Part shown: in pieces, positions 8,765 through 20,000 of the stretch
Position numbering within the stretch: the first letter of the stretch is position 1
Layout: the number at the start of each line of letters is the position of its first letter
DNA from: JAGQOZ01 sp041399205
GTDB taxonomy: Bacteria; Planctomycetota; Planctomycetia; Pirellulales; Pirellulaceae
Assembly (NCBI GenBank): GCA_041399205.1
Contig: JAWKTK010000004.1
Span: 372,001 to 436,000 of the forward strand
Direction of reading: 5' to 3'
DNA length: 64,000 nt
Program-made: the position numbers and the translations under genes
Notes under the pieces: model-generated
Database searches by the model: none
What the model was told of the DNA's origin: nothing
What the model saw: only the letters and a program-made list of their open reading frames with translations

Positions 8765-10957
8765 ATGCAGATTGACATCAGTCGGTTCCGCGACAGCTTC
8801 TTCGTGGAAGCAGCGGAACACTTAGAAAACATGGAGGCAGCGCTGCTGCAGTTGGAAGGCGAACCGGAAAACACCGAAACGCTGAACACTATCTTTCGCG
8901 CCGCCCATAGCATTAAGGGAGCCAGCACGACCTTTGGCATGGACGAAGTTGGCAAATTCACGCATGTTTTGGAAAACCTGCTGGACCAGCTCCGCGAAGG
9001 CGTGGCCAAAGCTTCAGATCAACTGGTCGAACTCATGCTGACCAGTGTTGACGTGATTGAAGGTCTGCTGGCTGCCGAGAAAGAAAACGCAGATCCTCCG
9101 GGAAATGTGGATGAAGTTATAGCTGCCCTGAATGAAGCTTTTCAGGCCGCGACTGGCGGTCAATCACTGGACGGACCATCTGGAACAGCTGGCAAGGCGG
9201 TGGAGGTTGCGGGCGAGTCTTCCGGTGAAACGATCTACCAAATCCAGTTGCTGCCTTCGCGTGAATTCTTCTGCTTTGGCCAAGACCCATATTTGCTACT
9301 GCGTGAATTGGCCGAAATGGGACAGGTTCTGGATATCCAAGTTGATTCGACAGCGCTGCCACCGCTGGCCGAAATGAATCCCGAACACTGTTATCTCCAT
9401 TGGACAATCAAATTGCAAACCGAAGCCACGGAAGCGGCTATTCACGATGTGTTCATGTTTGTCGACGAAGCGACGCGGTGGAACATATCGCTTTCCACTG
9501 ACACAGACACTGACACGCCCAAAACTTCGGAAGCAAATGCGGCGGAAGGTTTACCGACCGAGACTGAGACTGATTCGCAAAGTCAAATCGACCAAACAAC
9601 TCCGATTGCCGAAAACACTGGCGATTCGGCAAAGGCTAAGCCCGATACTTCGGCCAAAAGCAACGTGCGGCGAACCATTTCAGCCGGAGAAAATGAAACG
9701 GTTCGCGTTGACCGTCGACGTTTGGACGAATTGATTAATCAAATCGGCGAATTGGTCATCGGCACATCGATGGTCGAACAAGACTTGGCGTCGTTTGGCG
9801 CGGGTCGCGAATCGGCTGCCATGGGACAGCTAGGCAAAATTGTCCGTGACCTACAAGAAATGAGTCTGTCGCTGCGGATGGTCCCCATTGCTGCCACGTT
9901 CCAGAAGATGGCTCGCGTTGTTCGCGATGTTAGCAAGAAGCTTGGCAAGGAAGTGCAATTCATCACGTTCGGTGACGAAACGGAATTGGACAAAACCGTT
10001 GTCGATCAAATTGGCGATCCGCTGGTGCATATGGTTCGCAATGCAGTGGACCACGGTGTCGAAATGCCCAGCGACCGCGAACGGGCCGGTAAGCCAACAG
10101 CGGGTCGCGTGGAATTGCGAGCGTTCCAGCAGGGTGGCAATATTTACATTGAACTTCAAGATGATGGCAAGGGCCTCAATCGCAAAACTCTGTTGAACAA
10201 GGCCATCGAAAAAGGGATTGTCGATTCGTCGGAGAATCTTTCCGACAACGAAATCTGTAACTTGATCTTTGCACCGGGCTTTTCTACGGCCAACGAAGTG
10301 ACCGATGTGTCGGGCCGTGGCGTCGGCATGGATGTTGTTCGACGTAACGTCGAGGCCTTGCAAGGAAGCGTTTCGATCCGATCAGAAGAGGGCAAGGGGT
10401 CGACAATCTCTGTTCGCTTGCCACTTACGTTGGCCATCTTGGACGGCCTTCTGGTTCGCCTAGGACACGAAGTCTATATCATCCCTTTGCTGTCGGTGGT
10501 CGAATCGATCCGAGTATCGCCCGACCAGATTAAACGTATTGTTGGCGTTGGCGAAGTGATTACGCTGCGAGGCGAAGTGATTCCGCTGTTGCGATTGCAT
10601 CAAGCGCTTCAACGCGGCAATGGGCAAGACTATGAAGATGGCTTGTTAGTCATTGTAGAAGACCAAGGCCGCCGCATGGCGCTGATGGTGGACGAACTCC
10701 TGGGACAACAACAAGTGGTGATCAAGAACCTGGAGACGAACTTCCGTAAAGTTCCTGGCATCGCAGGAGCGACCATCTTGGGAGATGGTCGAGTTGCCTT
10801 GATTGTGGACATCTACGGTGTTTCATTAATGCACCGGCCGCCAGCCAACAATACGTCTGCCAGTCGAGAGTGCATGTCATTGGATTCGACAATTAGCTGT
10901 ACGCAACAGGATACGGCTGAAGCAAATACTGACCCAAATTCATTGACCGTTAGTTAG
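8765..10957 (+). CDS. cheA: Chemotaxis histidine kinase CheA
   Basis: 730 aa with standard domain order. The P1 Hpt domain has phospho-acceptor H48 in FRAAHSIKGAS. A P2-like region follows (~155-245, beginning IYQIQLLPSREF). A Ser/Thr/Asp-rich linker runs ~250-300, then P3 dimerisation (VDRRRLDELINQIGELVI), and the P4 ATPase has the N box (HMVRNAVDHG), G1 (DDGKGL), F box (IFAPGFSTA) and G2 (SGRGVGMDVV). A P5 CheW-like domain runs ~560-690. A ~40-residue unconserved tail follows P5. All catalytic motifs are intact. It autophosphorylates in response to receptors and passes phosphate to CheY and CheB, both encoded in this locus. Start ATG with AAGGCA upstream. Confidence 0.95.
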   Translation: MQIDISRFRDSFFVEAAEHLENMEAALLQLEGEPENTETLNTIFRAAHSIKGASTTFGMDEVGKFTHVLENLLDQLREGVAKASDQLVELMLTSVDVIEGLLAAEKENADPPGNVDEVIAALNEAFQAATGGQSLDGPSGTAGKAVEVAGESSGETIYQIQLLPSREFFCFGQDPYLLLRELAEMGQVLDIQVDSTALPPLAEMNPEHCYLHWTIKLQTEATEAAIHDVFMFVDEATRWNISLSTDTDTDTPKTSEANAAEGLPTETETDSQSQIDQTTPIAENTGDSAKAKPDTSAKSNVRRTISAGENETVRVDRRRLDELINQIGELVIGTSMVEQDLASFGAGRESAAMGQLGKIVRDLQEMSLSLRMVPIAATFQKMARVVRDVSKKLGKEVQFITFGDETELDKTVVDQIGDPLVHMVRNAVDHGVEMPSDRERAGKPTAGRVELRAFQQGGNIYIELQDDGKGLNRKTLLNKAIEKGIVDSSENLSDNEICNLIFAPGFSTANEVTDVSGRGVGMDVVRRNVEALQGSVSIRSEEGKGSTISVRLPLTLAILDGLLVRLGHEVYIIPLLSVVESIRVSPDQIKRIVGVGEVITLRGEVIPLLRLHQALQRGNGQDYEDGLLVIVEDQGRRMALMVDELLGQQQVVIKNLETNFRKVPGIAGATILGDGRVALIVDIYGVSLMHRPPANNTSASRECMSLDSTISCTQQDTAEANTDPNSLTVS

Positions 10958-10970
10958 AGGGAGAATCAAT

Positions 10971-11471
10971 GTGACTTCAGATATCGAACTAGATCAAGAA
11001 TCTCCCGCGCAAGGGCAACTTGCCGGGGATAGCCACCAGTTCCTGACATTTACCCTGCAAGAGCAGGAGTTTGGTGTCGAAATCTTGCGAGTACAAGAGA
11101 TCAAAGGGTTTACTCGCGTAACACCCATTCCCAATATGCCAGCGTGTATCAAGGGGGTGATGAATCTGCGAGGCACCGTGGTTCCCATTGTCAACTTGCG
11201 AAGCAAATTCAATATGCCTGAAGCTGAATACAACCAGTTCTCGGTCATCATTGTGGTCAACGTGGAACAGAAAGTCATGGGCTTGGTTGTCGATGCCGTC
11301 TCGGACGTGCTGAACGTCAATCGTGATGCTATCGAACCGGCACCCGACTTGGGGCAAAACGTTGACACTGCGTTTATTACTGGACTGGCCAAATCCTCCG
11401 AGCGTCTTGTGACGTTACTTAACATTGAAGAACTGCTGATGCACGATCAAGAAATGGCCGTTGCGTCGTAG
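10971..11471 (+). CDS. cheW: Chemotaxis coupling protein CheW
   Basis: 166 aa, one CheW SH3-like domain linking CheA to receptors. Typical motifs are LTFTLQEQEFGVEILRVQEI, IPNMPACIKGVMNLRGTVVP, VDAVSDVLNV and a C-terminal LLNIEELL. It uses a GTG start: a strong AGAGGGAG ribosome site lies just ahead, and the nearby ATG is followed directly by TGA. It is 13 bases after cheA, so probably co-transcribed. Nothing unusual in the fold. Confidence 0.94.
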   Translation: MTSDIELDQESPAQGQLAGDSHQFLTFTLQEQEFGVEILRVQEIKGFTRVTPIPNMPACIKGVMNLRGTVVPIVNLRSKFNMPEAEYNQFSVIIVVNVEQKVMGLVVDAVSDVLNVNRDAIEPAPDLGQNVDTAFITGLAKSSERLVTLLNIEELLMHDQEMAVAS

Positions 11472-11528
11472 TTTGCTTGCATTCTCAATCTCACAACATC
11501 CATAACTAACTGACAAGGATAGACTTAA

Positions 11529-13950
11529 ATGGCACGATCAACTCAAACCACTGCCAAGGCAAAGACGGCTCCCAAAACTAGCCGAACCACCAGCGAATTT
11601 GCGGATCAAATCAACGCGTTAAGAAAGTCGCAAGCCGTGATCGAATTCGATCTGGATGGCATGATCACCTATGCGAATGACAATTTCTTACAGGCCATGG
11701 GCTACACCCTGGATGAAATCAAAGGACGTCATCACCGCATCTTCTGCGATCCCGATTATGTGGCGAGTCCGGAATATCGAGTCTTCTGGGAAAAGCTGAA
11801 CAACGGCGAATTTCAAGCTGGCGAATACTGTCGCCTTGTCGCGATGGACGCGAAATCTGGATTCAAGCATCGTATAATCCAATTCTGGATAAAACGGCAA
11901 GCCCTATAAAGTGGTCAAATTCGCTTCCGATATTTCCGCTGCCAAGCAAGCTACTGCCGAAGCGAATGGCCAGGTCAACGCGATACTTGCATCGCAAGCG
12001 GTGATTGAATTCGACCTGCATGGCAATATTCTCACCGCGAACGACAACTTCCTAAACGCGGTCGGCTATTCGCTAGAAGAGATCCAAGGCAAACACCACA
12101 GCTTGTTTGTTGATGCCAACTACGCAAACAGCCAAGAATACCGTCAGTTCTGGGGAGATCTGCGTAGCGGCAAATTCCAGGCGGCGGAATACAAGCGGTT
12201 TGGCAAGGGTGGTAAGGAGATCTGGATTCAAGCTTCGTACAATCCAATTTTCGACCCGAAAGGTCGCCCCTTCAAGGTCATTAAGTATGCCGCTGACATT
12301 ACGGCCCAAAAGGTCCAAGCAGAGAAGGCCTTTTTGGTTCAATCCATGATGCAAAGTATGGCCGCTAGTATAACCTATGCCAATGCTGAAGGCGTGATTG
12401 AATATGTTAATCCAACGGCAATTGAGTTGCTTCGAAAGGTTGAAAGGTTTCTACCTTGCCGGGTCGAAGAGATCGTCGGCAAGTCAATTGACGTGTTCCA
12501 TAAGAATCCCTCACACCAACGGACGTTGTTAGCCGACCCCAGGAGTTTTCCATTCGATGGCAATATCACCGTCGGTCCAGAAACATTCAATTTGAAGGCA
12601 AGTCGTATTGAACAAGAGGGTGTTAATATTGGCACCTTGGTCAGCTGGGAATGCGTCACGGAGAAGCTGGCCGCAGAACAAGCGATCAAAGACAATGCGG
12701 AACGAGAACGCCAGGCGGCGGAAGACCTTAACCGCAAGGTAACGGAGATTGTCGAGGTAGCTCAGAAGGTTGCCAAACGAGACTATTCGCAACAATTGAC
12801 GGTGTGCGGGGATGATCCGATCGGTCAATTGGGCGAAGGTCTGTCTCAATTCTTCGATGACAAGCATAAGGCAGAAATTCAAGAGCAAGAGCGAAGCGAG
12901 CTGGAACGTGCCGAAGCGGCCGAACAGCAACGCAAGGTTGCGTGTGTTCTGGAACTGGTGAACGCCGTGGCAGATGGAAACTTCGACATTGAAGTTCCCA
13001 ATCTAGGGACTGATGCGGTGGGCCAAGTTGCATCGGCGCTGTCGTCCGCAATTGATTCGATGAAAACCGCGTTGACAGAAGTTCGTGGTGTGGCAGCAAC
13101 CGTGGCCACGGCGGCGGAACAACTGACGGCGGCTTCTCGAGACATTTCGAATGGAGCACAAGAACAAGCCTCCAGTTTGGAAGAAACCGCTTCCAGCTTG
13201 GAAGAGATTACCTCTACGGTGAAGCAGAACACCGATAACGCTCAGCAAGCTAGACAACTGGCCACTGGTTCACGAGATGTGGCAGAAAAAGGTGGCGAAG
13301 TGGTTGGTGACGCCGTGGAAGCGATGAGTGCCATCAATCAGTCTTCCAAGAAAATTGCCGACATCATTACGACGATTGACGAAATTGCCTTCCAGACAAA
13401 CCTGTTGGCATTGAATGCCGCCGTAGAAGCAGCTCGAGCAGGCGAACAAGGACGTGGCTTCGCTGTGGTGGCGGCTGAAGTCCGCAACTTGGCTCAGCGT
13501 AGTGCCAGTGCGGCCAAAGAAATCAAGTCGCTGATTCAAGATTCAGCTCGTAAGGTCGAAAACGGCACGGATTTGGTCAACAAGTCCGGCCAAACACTAA
13601 ACGAAATTGTCAGTTCTGTGAAACGCGTGACCGATATCGTGGCAGAAATTGCTGCGGCTTCCAAGGAGCAGTTGACCGGTGTCGAACAGGTCAATAAGGC
13701 GGTTTCTCAAATGGATCGCGTGACACAGTCGAATGCTTCGCAGACAGAAGAGATGTCCGGCACGGCCGAATCGCTACTGTCGCATGCTCAGCAATTGCGA
13801 GAATTGGTCGCTCAGTTCCGGCTGGGAAAAGAGGACGAAACAAGGGTGGCCAGCCGAACGCCCGTTCGTGCCAACGCCGACAATGCGAGTGCCTATCGAG
13901 AACCGGAAGCGGAGTTTGAGGTCGCCTCCAGCGGTGCACTGGAGTTCTAG
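11529..13950 (+). pseudogene. Cytosolic PAS-PAS-PAS methyl-accepting chemoreceptor, two single-base deletions
   Basis: A receptor of ~807 aa without membrane spans. Two closely similar PAS domains (each starting SQAVIEFDLxG, with WEKLNNGEFQAGEY / WGDLRSGKFQAAEY) are followed by a third PAS-like unit, a HAMP-like linker (VADGNFDIEVPNLGTDAVGQV) and a full MCP signalling domain with the hairpin IAFQTNLLALNAAVEAARAG. The frame breaks at ~11841 and ~11891. Adding back one G (CTTGGTCGC) and one A (GATAAAAACGGC) restores GRDGREIWIQASYNPILDKNG, identical in style to the second PAS repeat, so both are probably homopolymer errors. The piece from 11911 to 13950 is an intact frame of 679 aa. Such PAS receptors often bind haem or flavin to sense oxygen or redox; that is inference. 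Confidence 0.85.
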
Positions 13951-14069
13951 ACATCCGCGGAATTTGACACTTGTTCCTGGACATGCCACGAAGGGGAGCA
14001 GCAATTCTCCTTCGTGGTCTTCTTCCCCTCAGTGACTAACGGCAACGACGAAAAAGACGACGCAAAGCT

Positions 14070-15668
14070 ATGAACGACCTAATAGATGTCTCACGTGAAG
14101 CCGAACTATCTAAGAAGGACTTTAAGAAGTTCCAAGAACTGATTCATTCTGTCACCGGAATCTGGATGGGAGAGTCGAAACAGACGTTGGTGCAGTCCCG
14201 CTTGGCAAAGCGACTTCGCGCACTGCGAATGGGGTCCTATCGTGAATATTACGACTACGTTGCGACCCCGCAGGGGATGCGCGACGAACAAGAAGAGTTT
14301 GTAAACTGCGTCACCACAAACAAAACCGATTTCTTTCGGGAATCACATCATTTTGATTTCCTTCGTGAACAGTTGTTTCCCAAGCTTCGCGAACATGCGG
14401 CGCAGACGGGCGAGCAGAAGATTCGCATTTGGAGTGCCGCCTGTTCCACTGGTGCGGAACCGTATACGCTGGCCATGACCATTCGAGAATACTTCGGCAG
14501 CGCTTTGGGGTGGGACATTCGCATCTTGGCGTCTGATATTGATACGTCCGTGTTGCGAACGGCTTCCACGGGCATCTACCGAGAAGATCAAATGTCGGGC
14601 GTCAATGCCGAAATGCGACGCAAGTATTTTCGTAAAGTCAAAAAAGATGGCGAAGTTCAGTGGGAAGTCGCGGAGAATCTGAAGGATTTGATCACGTTTC
14701 GGCGACTCAACTTTTCTGAACCAACTTGGTCTATTAACGCCAAGTTTGACGTCATCATGTGTCGCAACGTGATGATCTATTTCAATCAAGAGACGCAGCG
14801 ACAGTTGGTGGGACGGTTTTGTCAGTATCTGCATCCAGAAGCACACCTGATCATTGGCCATTCCGAATCGTTGATTGGCGTGTCGGATGATTTTCAATCG
14901 ATTGGCAATACGATCTATCGGTTAAAGGAAGGAGTCGTCAAGCGAACTGCCAAGCCAGCAGCTCCGAAGCCGCAGCCTCAACAAAGTGCGACATCGGCTC
15001 CCAAGCCCAAAAAGACTCTTTCGGCCGAAGAAAAGCGACGTGCAATGAAAGCCGCCGCGCCTCCTCCAAGTCGAAACAACCGGCCAGCAGCGGTCGGGCC
15101 AACTTCGTCTCGAGCCGGCGGTGACGGGTTACCAACTTCGCAGATCATTGTGGGCGAATTCAAGGCGTCGGCGACGCCAATGCGAATTTCAACCCTGGTT
15201 GGATCGTGTATTGCTGCTTGTATTTATGACGAAGTCAATCAAGTGGGTGGCATGAACCATTTCATGCTGCCGGAGAGTCACGGCGAAGTCTGTGCTCGGT
15301 TCGGCGTGCACGCCATGGAGCTGTTGATCAATTCCATCATGCAGTTAGGCGGCGACCGGCGAAGACTGAAGGCCAAGTTCTTTGGTGGAGCTCGAGTGGT
15401 TGCTGGCGGCGCAGGCGTGTGGACCGTAGGAGAGCGTAATGCCAAATTCGCAGAAGACTTCCTGAATACCGAAGGCATTCCGATTGTGGCCAAGCATGTG
15501 GGAGGTGAACGAGGTATGAAGATTCAGTTCATCTCTCATTTGGGCAAAGCGTTTGTGACCCCGATTGAACGTAGTGACGTGGAATCCGACGCAATTCAAC
15601 GACAGATTGCACCACCGATCAGCATCGTGGAGCAAGCGCCTGAAACGTCCACTGTCGAGCTGTTTTAG
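14070..15668 (+). CDS. CheR-CheD fusion: receptor methyltransferase plus receptor deamidase
   Basis: 532 aa joining two adaptation enzymes. Residues ~1-280 are CheR: an all-alpha N-terminal domain, then the SAM-binding core WSAACSTGAEPYTLAM and DVIMCRNVMIYF. A Pro/Ala/Lys-rich linker spans ~290-345. Residues ~350-510 are CheD with its catalytic cysteine in VGSC (C380), histidine in GGMNHFMLP (H397), the FGG and GERN motifs, and GGERGMKI. Both active sites appear intact. CheR methylates receptor glutamates with SAM; CheD deamidates receptor glutamines and can interact with CheY-P phosphatases of the CheC type. No frame break occurs at the junction, so it is a true fusion. It is followed by cheB, the opposing esterase, after 33 bases. 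Confidence 0.9.
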   Translation: MNDLIDVSREAELSKKDFKKFQELIHSVTGIWMGESKQTLVQSRLAKRLRALRMGSYREYYDYVATPQGMRDEQEEFVNCVTTNKTDFFRESHHFDFLREQLFPKLREHAAQTGEQKIRIWSAACSTGAEPYTLAMTIREYFGSALGWDIRILASDIDTSVLRTASTGIYREDQMSGVNAEMRRKYFRKVKKDGEVQWEVAENLKDLITFRRLNFSEPTWSINAKFDVIMCRNVMIYFNQETQRQLVGRFCQYLHPEAHLIIGHSESLIGVSDDFQSIGNTIYRLKEGVVKRTAKPAAPKPQPQQSATSAPKPKKTLSAEEKRRAMKAAAPPPSRNNRPAAVGPTSSRAGGDGLPTSQIIVGEFKASATPMRISTLVGSCIAACIYDEVNQVGGMNHFMLPESHGEVCARFGVHAMELLINSIMQLGGDRRRLKAKFFGGARVVAGGAGVWTVGERNAKFAEDFLNTEGIPIVAKHVGGERGMKIQFISHLGKAFVTPIERSDVESDAIQRQIAPPISIVEQAPETSTVELF

Positions 15669-15701
15669 AGCTGACGAGTAGATTAGAGGAGATTGACGGT
15701 T

Positions 15702-16776
15702 ATGTCCGGAAAGAAGATCAAAGTGCTGGTTGTCGATGATTCGGCACTTATGCGGCAACTTATCGTTTCAATTTTGAATGCCGATCCGGCAATTGAAGTT
15801 GTAGGCACGGCCAGCGACCCGTTTGCCGCCAAAGACAAAATTCTCACGTTAGAACCGGACGTGTTAACATTGGACGTGGAAATGCCCAAGATGGATGGCT
15901 TGACGTTCTTGGAAAAACTGATGGCTGGGCAACCGATGCCGGTGGTCATGCTGTCTTCCTTGACCGAAAAAGGATGCGAAACCACGCTACGAGCGTTGGA
16001 GTTGGGAGCGGTGGATTTTATCACGAAACCCAAGTTGGATCTTTCGAATGGCATGGTGGAATTGGGAGATGTCATCATCGAAAAAGTCAAGAGCGCAGCC
16101 AGTGCTAGGATTCGACGGCGGCCCATCCTTCGGCCCGTTGTGAACAAAGAGGCGATCGCGCCTCCTACTCGGGAATCACTGATCAGCAGCACGCACAAAG
16201 TGATTGCCATTGCCGCATCAACCGGTGGAACGGAAGCAGTCGCCGAAGTCCTTTCTCGTTTTCCACCCGACGCACCGGGAACGATCGTGGTGATCCACAT
16301 GCCCGAAGGGTTTACTCGAACCTACGCCGAACGTCTGGATCGGACGTGCCAGATTCGAGTAAAAGAAGCGGAAGACGGCGATCGAATTCTGCCCGGCCAT
16401 GCCTTGATCGCCTGGTAGTTTCTCATATGAAGCGATTCGTAGTGGTGCGACCTGGCGCTGTTCGAGCCTTCGATGTAGCGCCGGTTTCGCGGCACAAACC
16501 AAGGTTGACGCCGCGTTTCCTTCGTTCCGGTGCTGGGCATTTGGGCCGAAACGGCGTGGGCGTCCTGTTGACCGGCATGGGCAAAGATGGTGCCGAAGGT
16601 CTGCTGGCCATGAAAGAAGCCGGAGCCCACACCATTTGCCAAGCACGAAGCGACGTGTGTGGTCTTTGGAATGCCTTCGTGAAGCCATCGCGTTGGGAGC
16701 TGCCGCCGACGTCTTGCTGCTCGAACGAATTGCGGCCAAGGCCCTGAGTGCGGCCAAGTGTGAAGTACTGACCTAA
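15702..16776 (+). pseudogene. cheB: Receptor methylesterase CheB, several frameshifts
   Basis: Receiver domain with phospho-acceptor D58 (LTLDVEMPKMDG), a linker, then the methylesterase with the serine in AIAASTGGTEA, histidine in VVIHMPEGFTRTYAERLD and aspartate in LTGMGKDGAEGLLAMKEAGA. The first frame stops at 16418. The rest of the domain follows in shifted frames to a stop at 16774-16776, with breaks near 16411, 16450-16500, 16640 and 16680. The inferred total of ~355 aa fits CheB. An AGAGGA ribosome site lies before the ATG at 15702; a TTG nine bases upstream is a weaker start. It removes methyl groups added by the CheR domain and is activated by CheA phosphorylation. The breaks are probably sequence errors, since the chemosensory set is otherwise complete. 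Confidence 0.85.
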
Positions 16777-16810
16777 ACAGCGAATCGTTTTCCAGAATCA
16801 TTCGATCTTC

Positions 16811-16846
16811 AAAGCGTTTTGCGATCGCGTCGTGAAACGCTTTTTT
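16811..16846 (+). terminator. Rho-independent terminator closing the chemosensory operon
   Basis: A perfect nine-base stem (AAAGCGTTT / AAACGCTTT) with a ~15-base loop runs into a T-run. It lies 34 bases after the inferred cheB stop and ahead of dnaE2, so the two are separate transcription units. Confidence 0.85.
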
Positions 16847-17032
16847 CTCGCGCTGTATCTCACTCGCAATCTACCAAGTGACAATTGTCAGGAACGCGCC
16901 CGGACACGTTTGGTCTCGTGGCATGCTGGCCCGTGACTTGCTGCATTATTGATCTCGCAGCGAACCAAATCGAACCCAATCGAACTCCTCTAGTAAGTTT
17001 TGCTGCGGTTTGGCAGAATGTGGGCCGACGAG

Positions 17033-17046
17033 TGTACAGGAGTACA
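17033..17046. promoter_or_regulatory. Perfect palindrome, candidate LexA box of dnaE2
   Basis: TGTAC-N4-GTACA (N4 = AGGA), 23 bases before the ATG of dnaE2. The architecture (two five-base arms, four-base spacer) resembles LexA sites of Gram-positive bacteria and related phyla, and dnaE2 is a standard SOS gene. Binding is inferred. Confidence 0.45.
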
Positions 17047-17069
17047 TTTTTGTTGCGAACAGAGGTCCT

Positions 17070-20000
17070 ATGCGTTACGCCGAATTGCATTGCAAGTCCA
17101 ACTTTTCGTTCTTGGAAGGTGCGTCCCACGCGGATGAATTGGTGTCTACCGCCGCACAACTTGGTTATGAAGCGTTGGCAATCACCGATCGCAATAGCTT
17201 GGCGGGGATCGTCCGCGCGTACAAACCGGCGCTGGAACATGGTTTGAAATTGATTATCGGTGCGGAACTGGTTCTGCAAGACGCTCCGCCGCTGGTTGTC
17301 TGGGCCACCGATCGTCCAGCGTATGGACGGTTGGCGCGTTTGATCACCCTGGGCAGGCGGCGAGCGGAAAAGGGAGACTGTTTGTTGTATCTAGCCGACG
17401 TCGCGGCGCATGCCGAAGGTCTGTTGGCCGGCATGGTGATTTCCGAACACTGCGGTGCGAATACGGCTGATTCGTCAATCATTCCAACGGCGATTCAAAC
17501 GTATCGAGACACTGGCGATCGCTTGTCGCTATTGGCCGAATTGAATTATGGCGTTCGCGTAGACTGGGCACACAGCGACTGTTGGCCTGGGAACGCCAAA
17601 CAGAGTCTCTTTATTAGCGGCTGGAGATGCGGCATTATCACATTCCCAGCCGCATGATGTTGCACGACGTGTTGACGGCCATTCGCCATGGTACCAGCGT
17701 GGATCGCTATTGATCATCGCTTTGCCAATTCGCAACGCCATTTGAAATCGCTAGATACTATTTCGTCCATTTACGCTGGGCTGGAAGAGGCGGTAGAAAG
17801 GTCTGCGGAAGTTGCTGATCGTTGTTCCTTCACCTTGATGAACTCAAGTGGCGAATATCCGGAAGAGCTGGCTCCGGCGGGCATGACCGCCATGCAGCAT
17901 TTGACTCACTTCTTGACGGGACGGATGACGTGCGCTATCCTCAGGGGGTTCCGGAAGCTCTGCCAGTTGTTACAGCACGAATTGACGTTGATTGCCGAGC
18001 TGCTACGAAGCCTACTTTGACCGTTTGGGATTTAGTTCGCTTTGCTCGAGTCGCAATATCTTGTGTCAGGGACGAGGTTCCGCAGCGAATTCAGCGGTCT
18101 GTTATTGTTTGGGAGTCACGGCGGTGGATCCGCATCGAGCGGATTTGTTGTTCGAACGATTTGTCAGTAAAGAACGAGACGAGCTGGCCGGATATCGATG
18201 TCGATTTCAAACATGAACGGCGCGAAGAAGTGCTGCAATACTTGTATCAAAAGTACGGTCGCGAACGAGCTGGTTTGGCGGCGGTGGTGATTACTTACCG
18301 AGTGCGTTCGGCGGTGCGCGACGCTGGGAAAGCGTTAGGATTGTCGTTAGATCGAATCGATGCGTTGTCCAAACAGTTAGAAGGCTATAGTCAAGAACCA
18401 AAATTGGCACAGCGTTGTGAACAAGCGGGCATTGATCCGAATTCACGAATCGGCAAACGCCTGATCTATGTGGTCAATCAGCTGATTGGCTTTCCTCGGC
18501 ATCTGTCGCAACATGTCGGCGGCATGGTCATTACGCAAGGGCCGTTATGTGAATTGGTACCCATTGAAAATGCGGCCATGCAAGACCGTACGGTGATTTG
18601 CTGGGACAAGAATGACCTGGATGACTTGGGGATTTTGAAGGTCGATTGTTTGTCACTGGGGATGTTGACGGCCATTCGCAAATGTTTTGACATGGTGAAG
18701 CAACATTATGGTCAAACGTGTTCGTTGGCTTCGATTCCAGAAGGAGACAAAGCGGTTTATGACATGATCTGTGATGCCGATACCATGGGCGTGTTTCAGA
18801 TTGAAAGCCGAGCTCAGATGAGCATGCTGCCTCGCCTGAGGCCTCGTTGCTATTACGACTTGGTCATTGAAGTGGCCATCGTGCGTCCCGGGCCCATTCA
18901 AGGTCAGATGGTGCACCCTTACTTGCGGCGAAGAATGGGCCAGGAGCAAGTGCGGTTTCCCAACGCGGAAATTGAACGAGTGTTAAAGAAGACGTTGGGC
19001 GTGCCGATCTTTCAAGAACAGGCCATGCGCCTGGCGGTGGTGGCAGCGGGATTTACGCCGGGTGAAGCGGATCAATTGCGTCGAGCGATGGGAGCGTGGC
19101 GACGACAGGGCGTGATTGAACAGTTTCAACGCAAATTGACCGAAGGCATGTTGGCCAATGGCTTGAGCCAAGAGTTTGCCGAACAGGTGTTTCGGCAGAT
19201 TCGTGGATTTGGTGAATACGGTTTTCCCGAATCACACGCGGCCAGCTTTGCTTTGCTGGTGTATGTTTCCGCTTGGTTGAAGCATTATTTTCCAGCAGCC
19301 TTTGCCGCATCGTTGATCAATAGTCAGCCCATGGGTTTTTATGCGCCTTCTCAGTTGATTCGCAACGCTCAAGAACATGGCGTTCAAGTGCGGCCGATCG
19401 ATGTCAATTGCAGCCAGTGGGATTGTTCGCTGGAACGCTTGGATGACGGTGAACGATCCGATATCGGTGAATCGTCGATTCGCCAAGACGTTCCGGCATG
19501 TGCTTTGCGGTTGGGGTTTCGGCTGATTCGCGGCTTTCAAATGGAACATGCGGAAAAAATCATGGCAGCGCGAAGCGACGGACCGTTTGGTTCGCTACAC
19601 GATTTTAGTCGGCGGACCGGATTGAGTCGGAAAGTGGTGATGCAGTTGAGCGAAGCAGATGCGTTTGGCAGTGTCGGATGTCGGCGACGCACCGCGTTGT
19701 GGGAGGCAATGAGTCAAGAGACGAGCGGGAAAGAGATGCCGCTGTTTGACGGATTGGCAGCCGATGCCGACGATGCGATTGCGCTGCCGCAAATGCCGGC
19801 CTTGGACGAAGTTTTTGCCGACTACGATACCACGGGGCTGTCATTGAAGTCGCATCCGCTGGCCTTTTATCGCGAACAATTGAACGAATTGCGAATTACG
19901 CCGCATGAAAAGTTGGAAACTTTGCGAGACAAACAATTTGTGCGAGTAGCCGGGTTGGTTATTTTGCGACAGCGTCCCGGTACGGCTAAGGGAATTACGT

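Noticed and set aside
9450..9740. Open frames on the other strands within cheA and the other large genes
   Set aside because: They are frame shadows of strongly conserved genes, with biased composition (runs of Arg/Ser/Pro).
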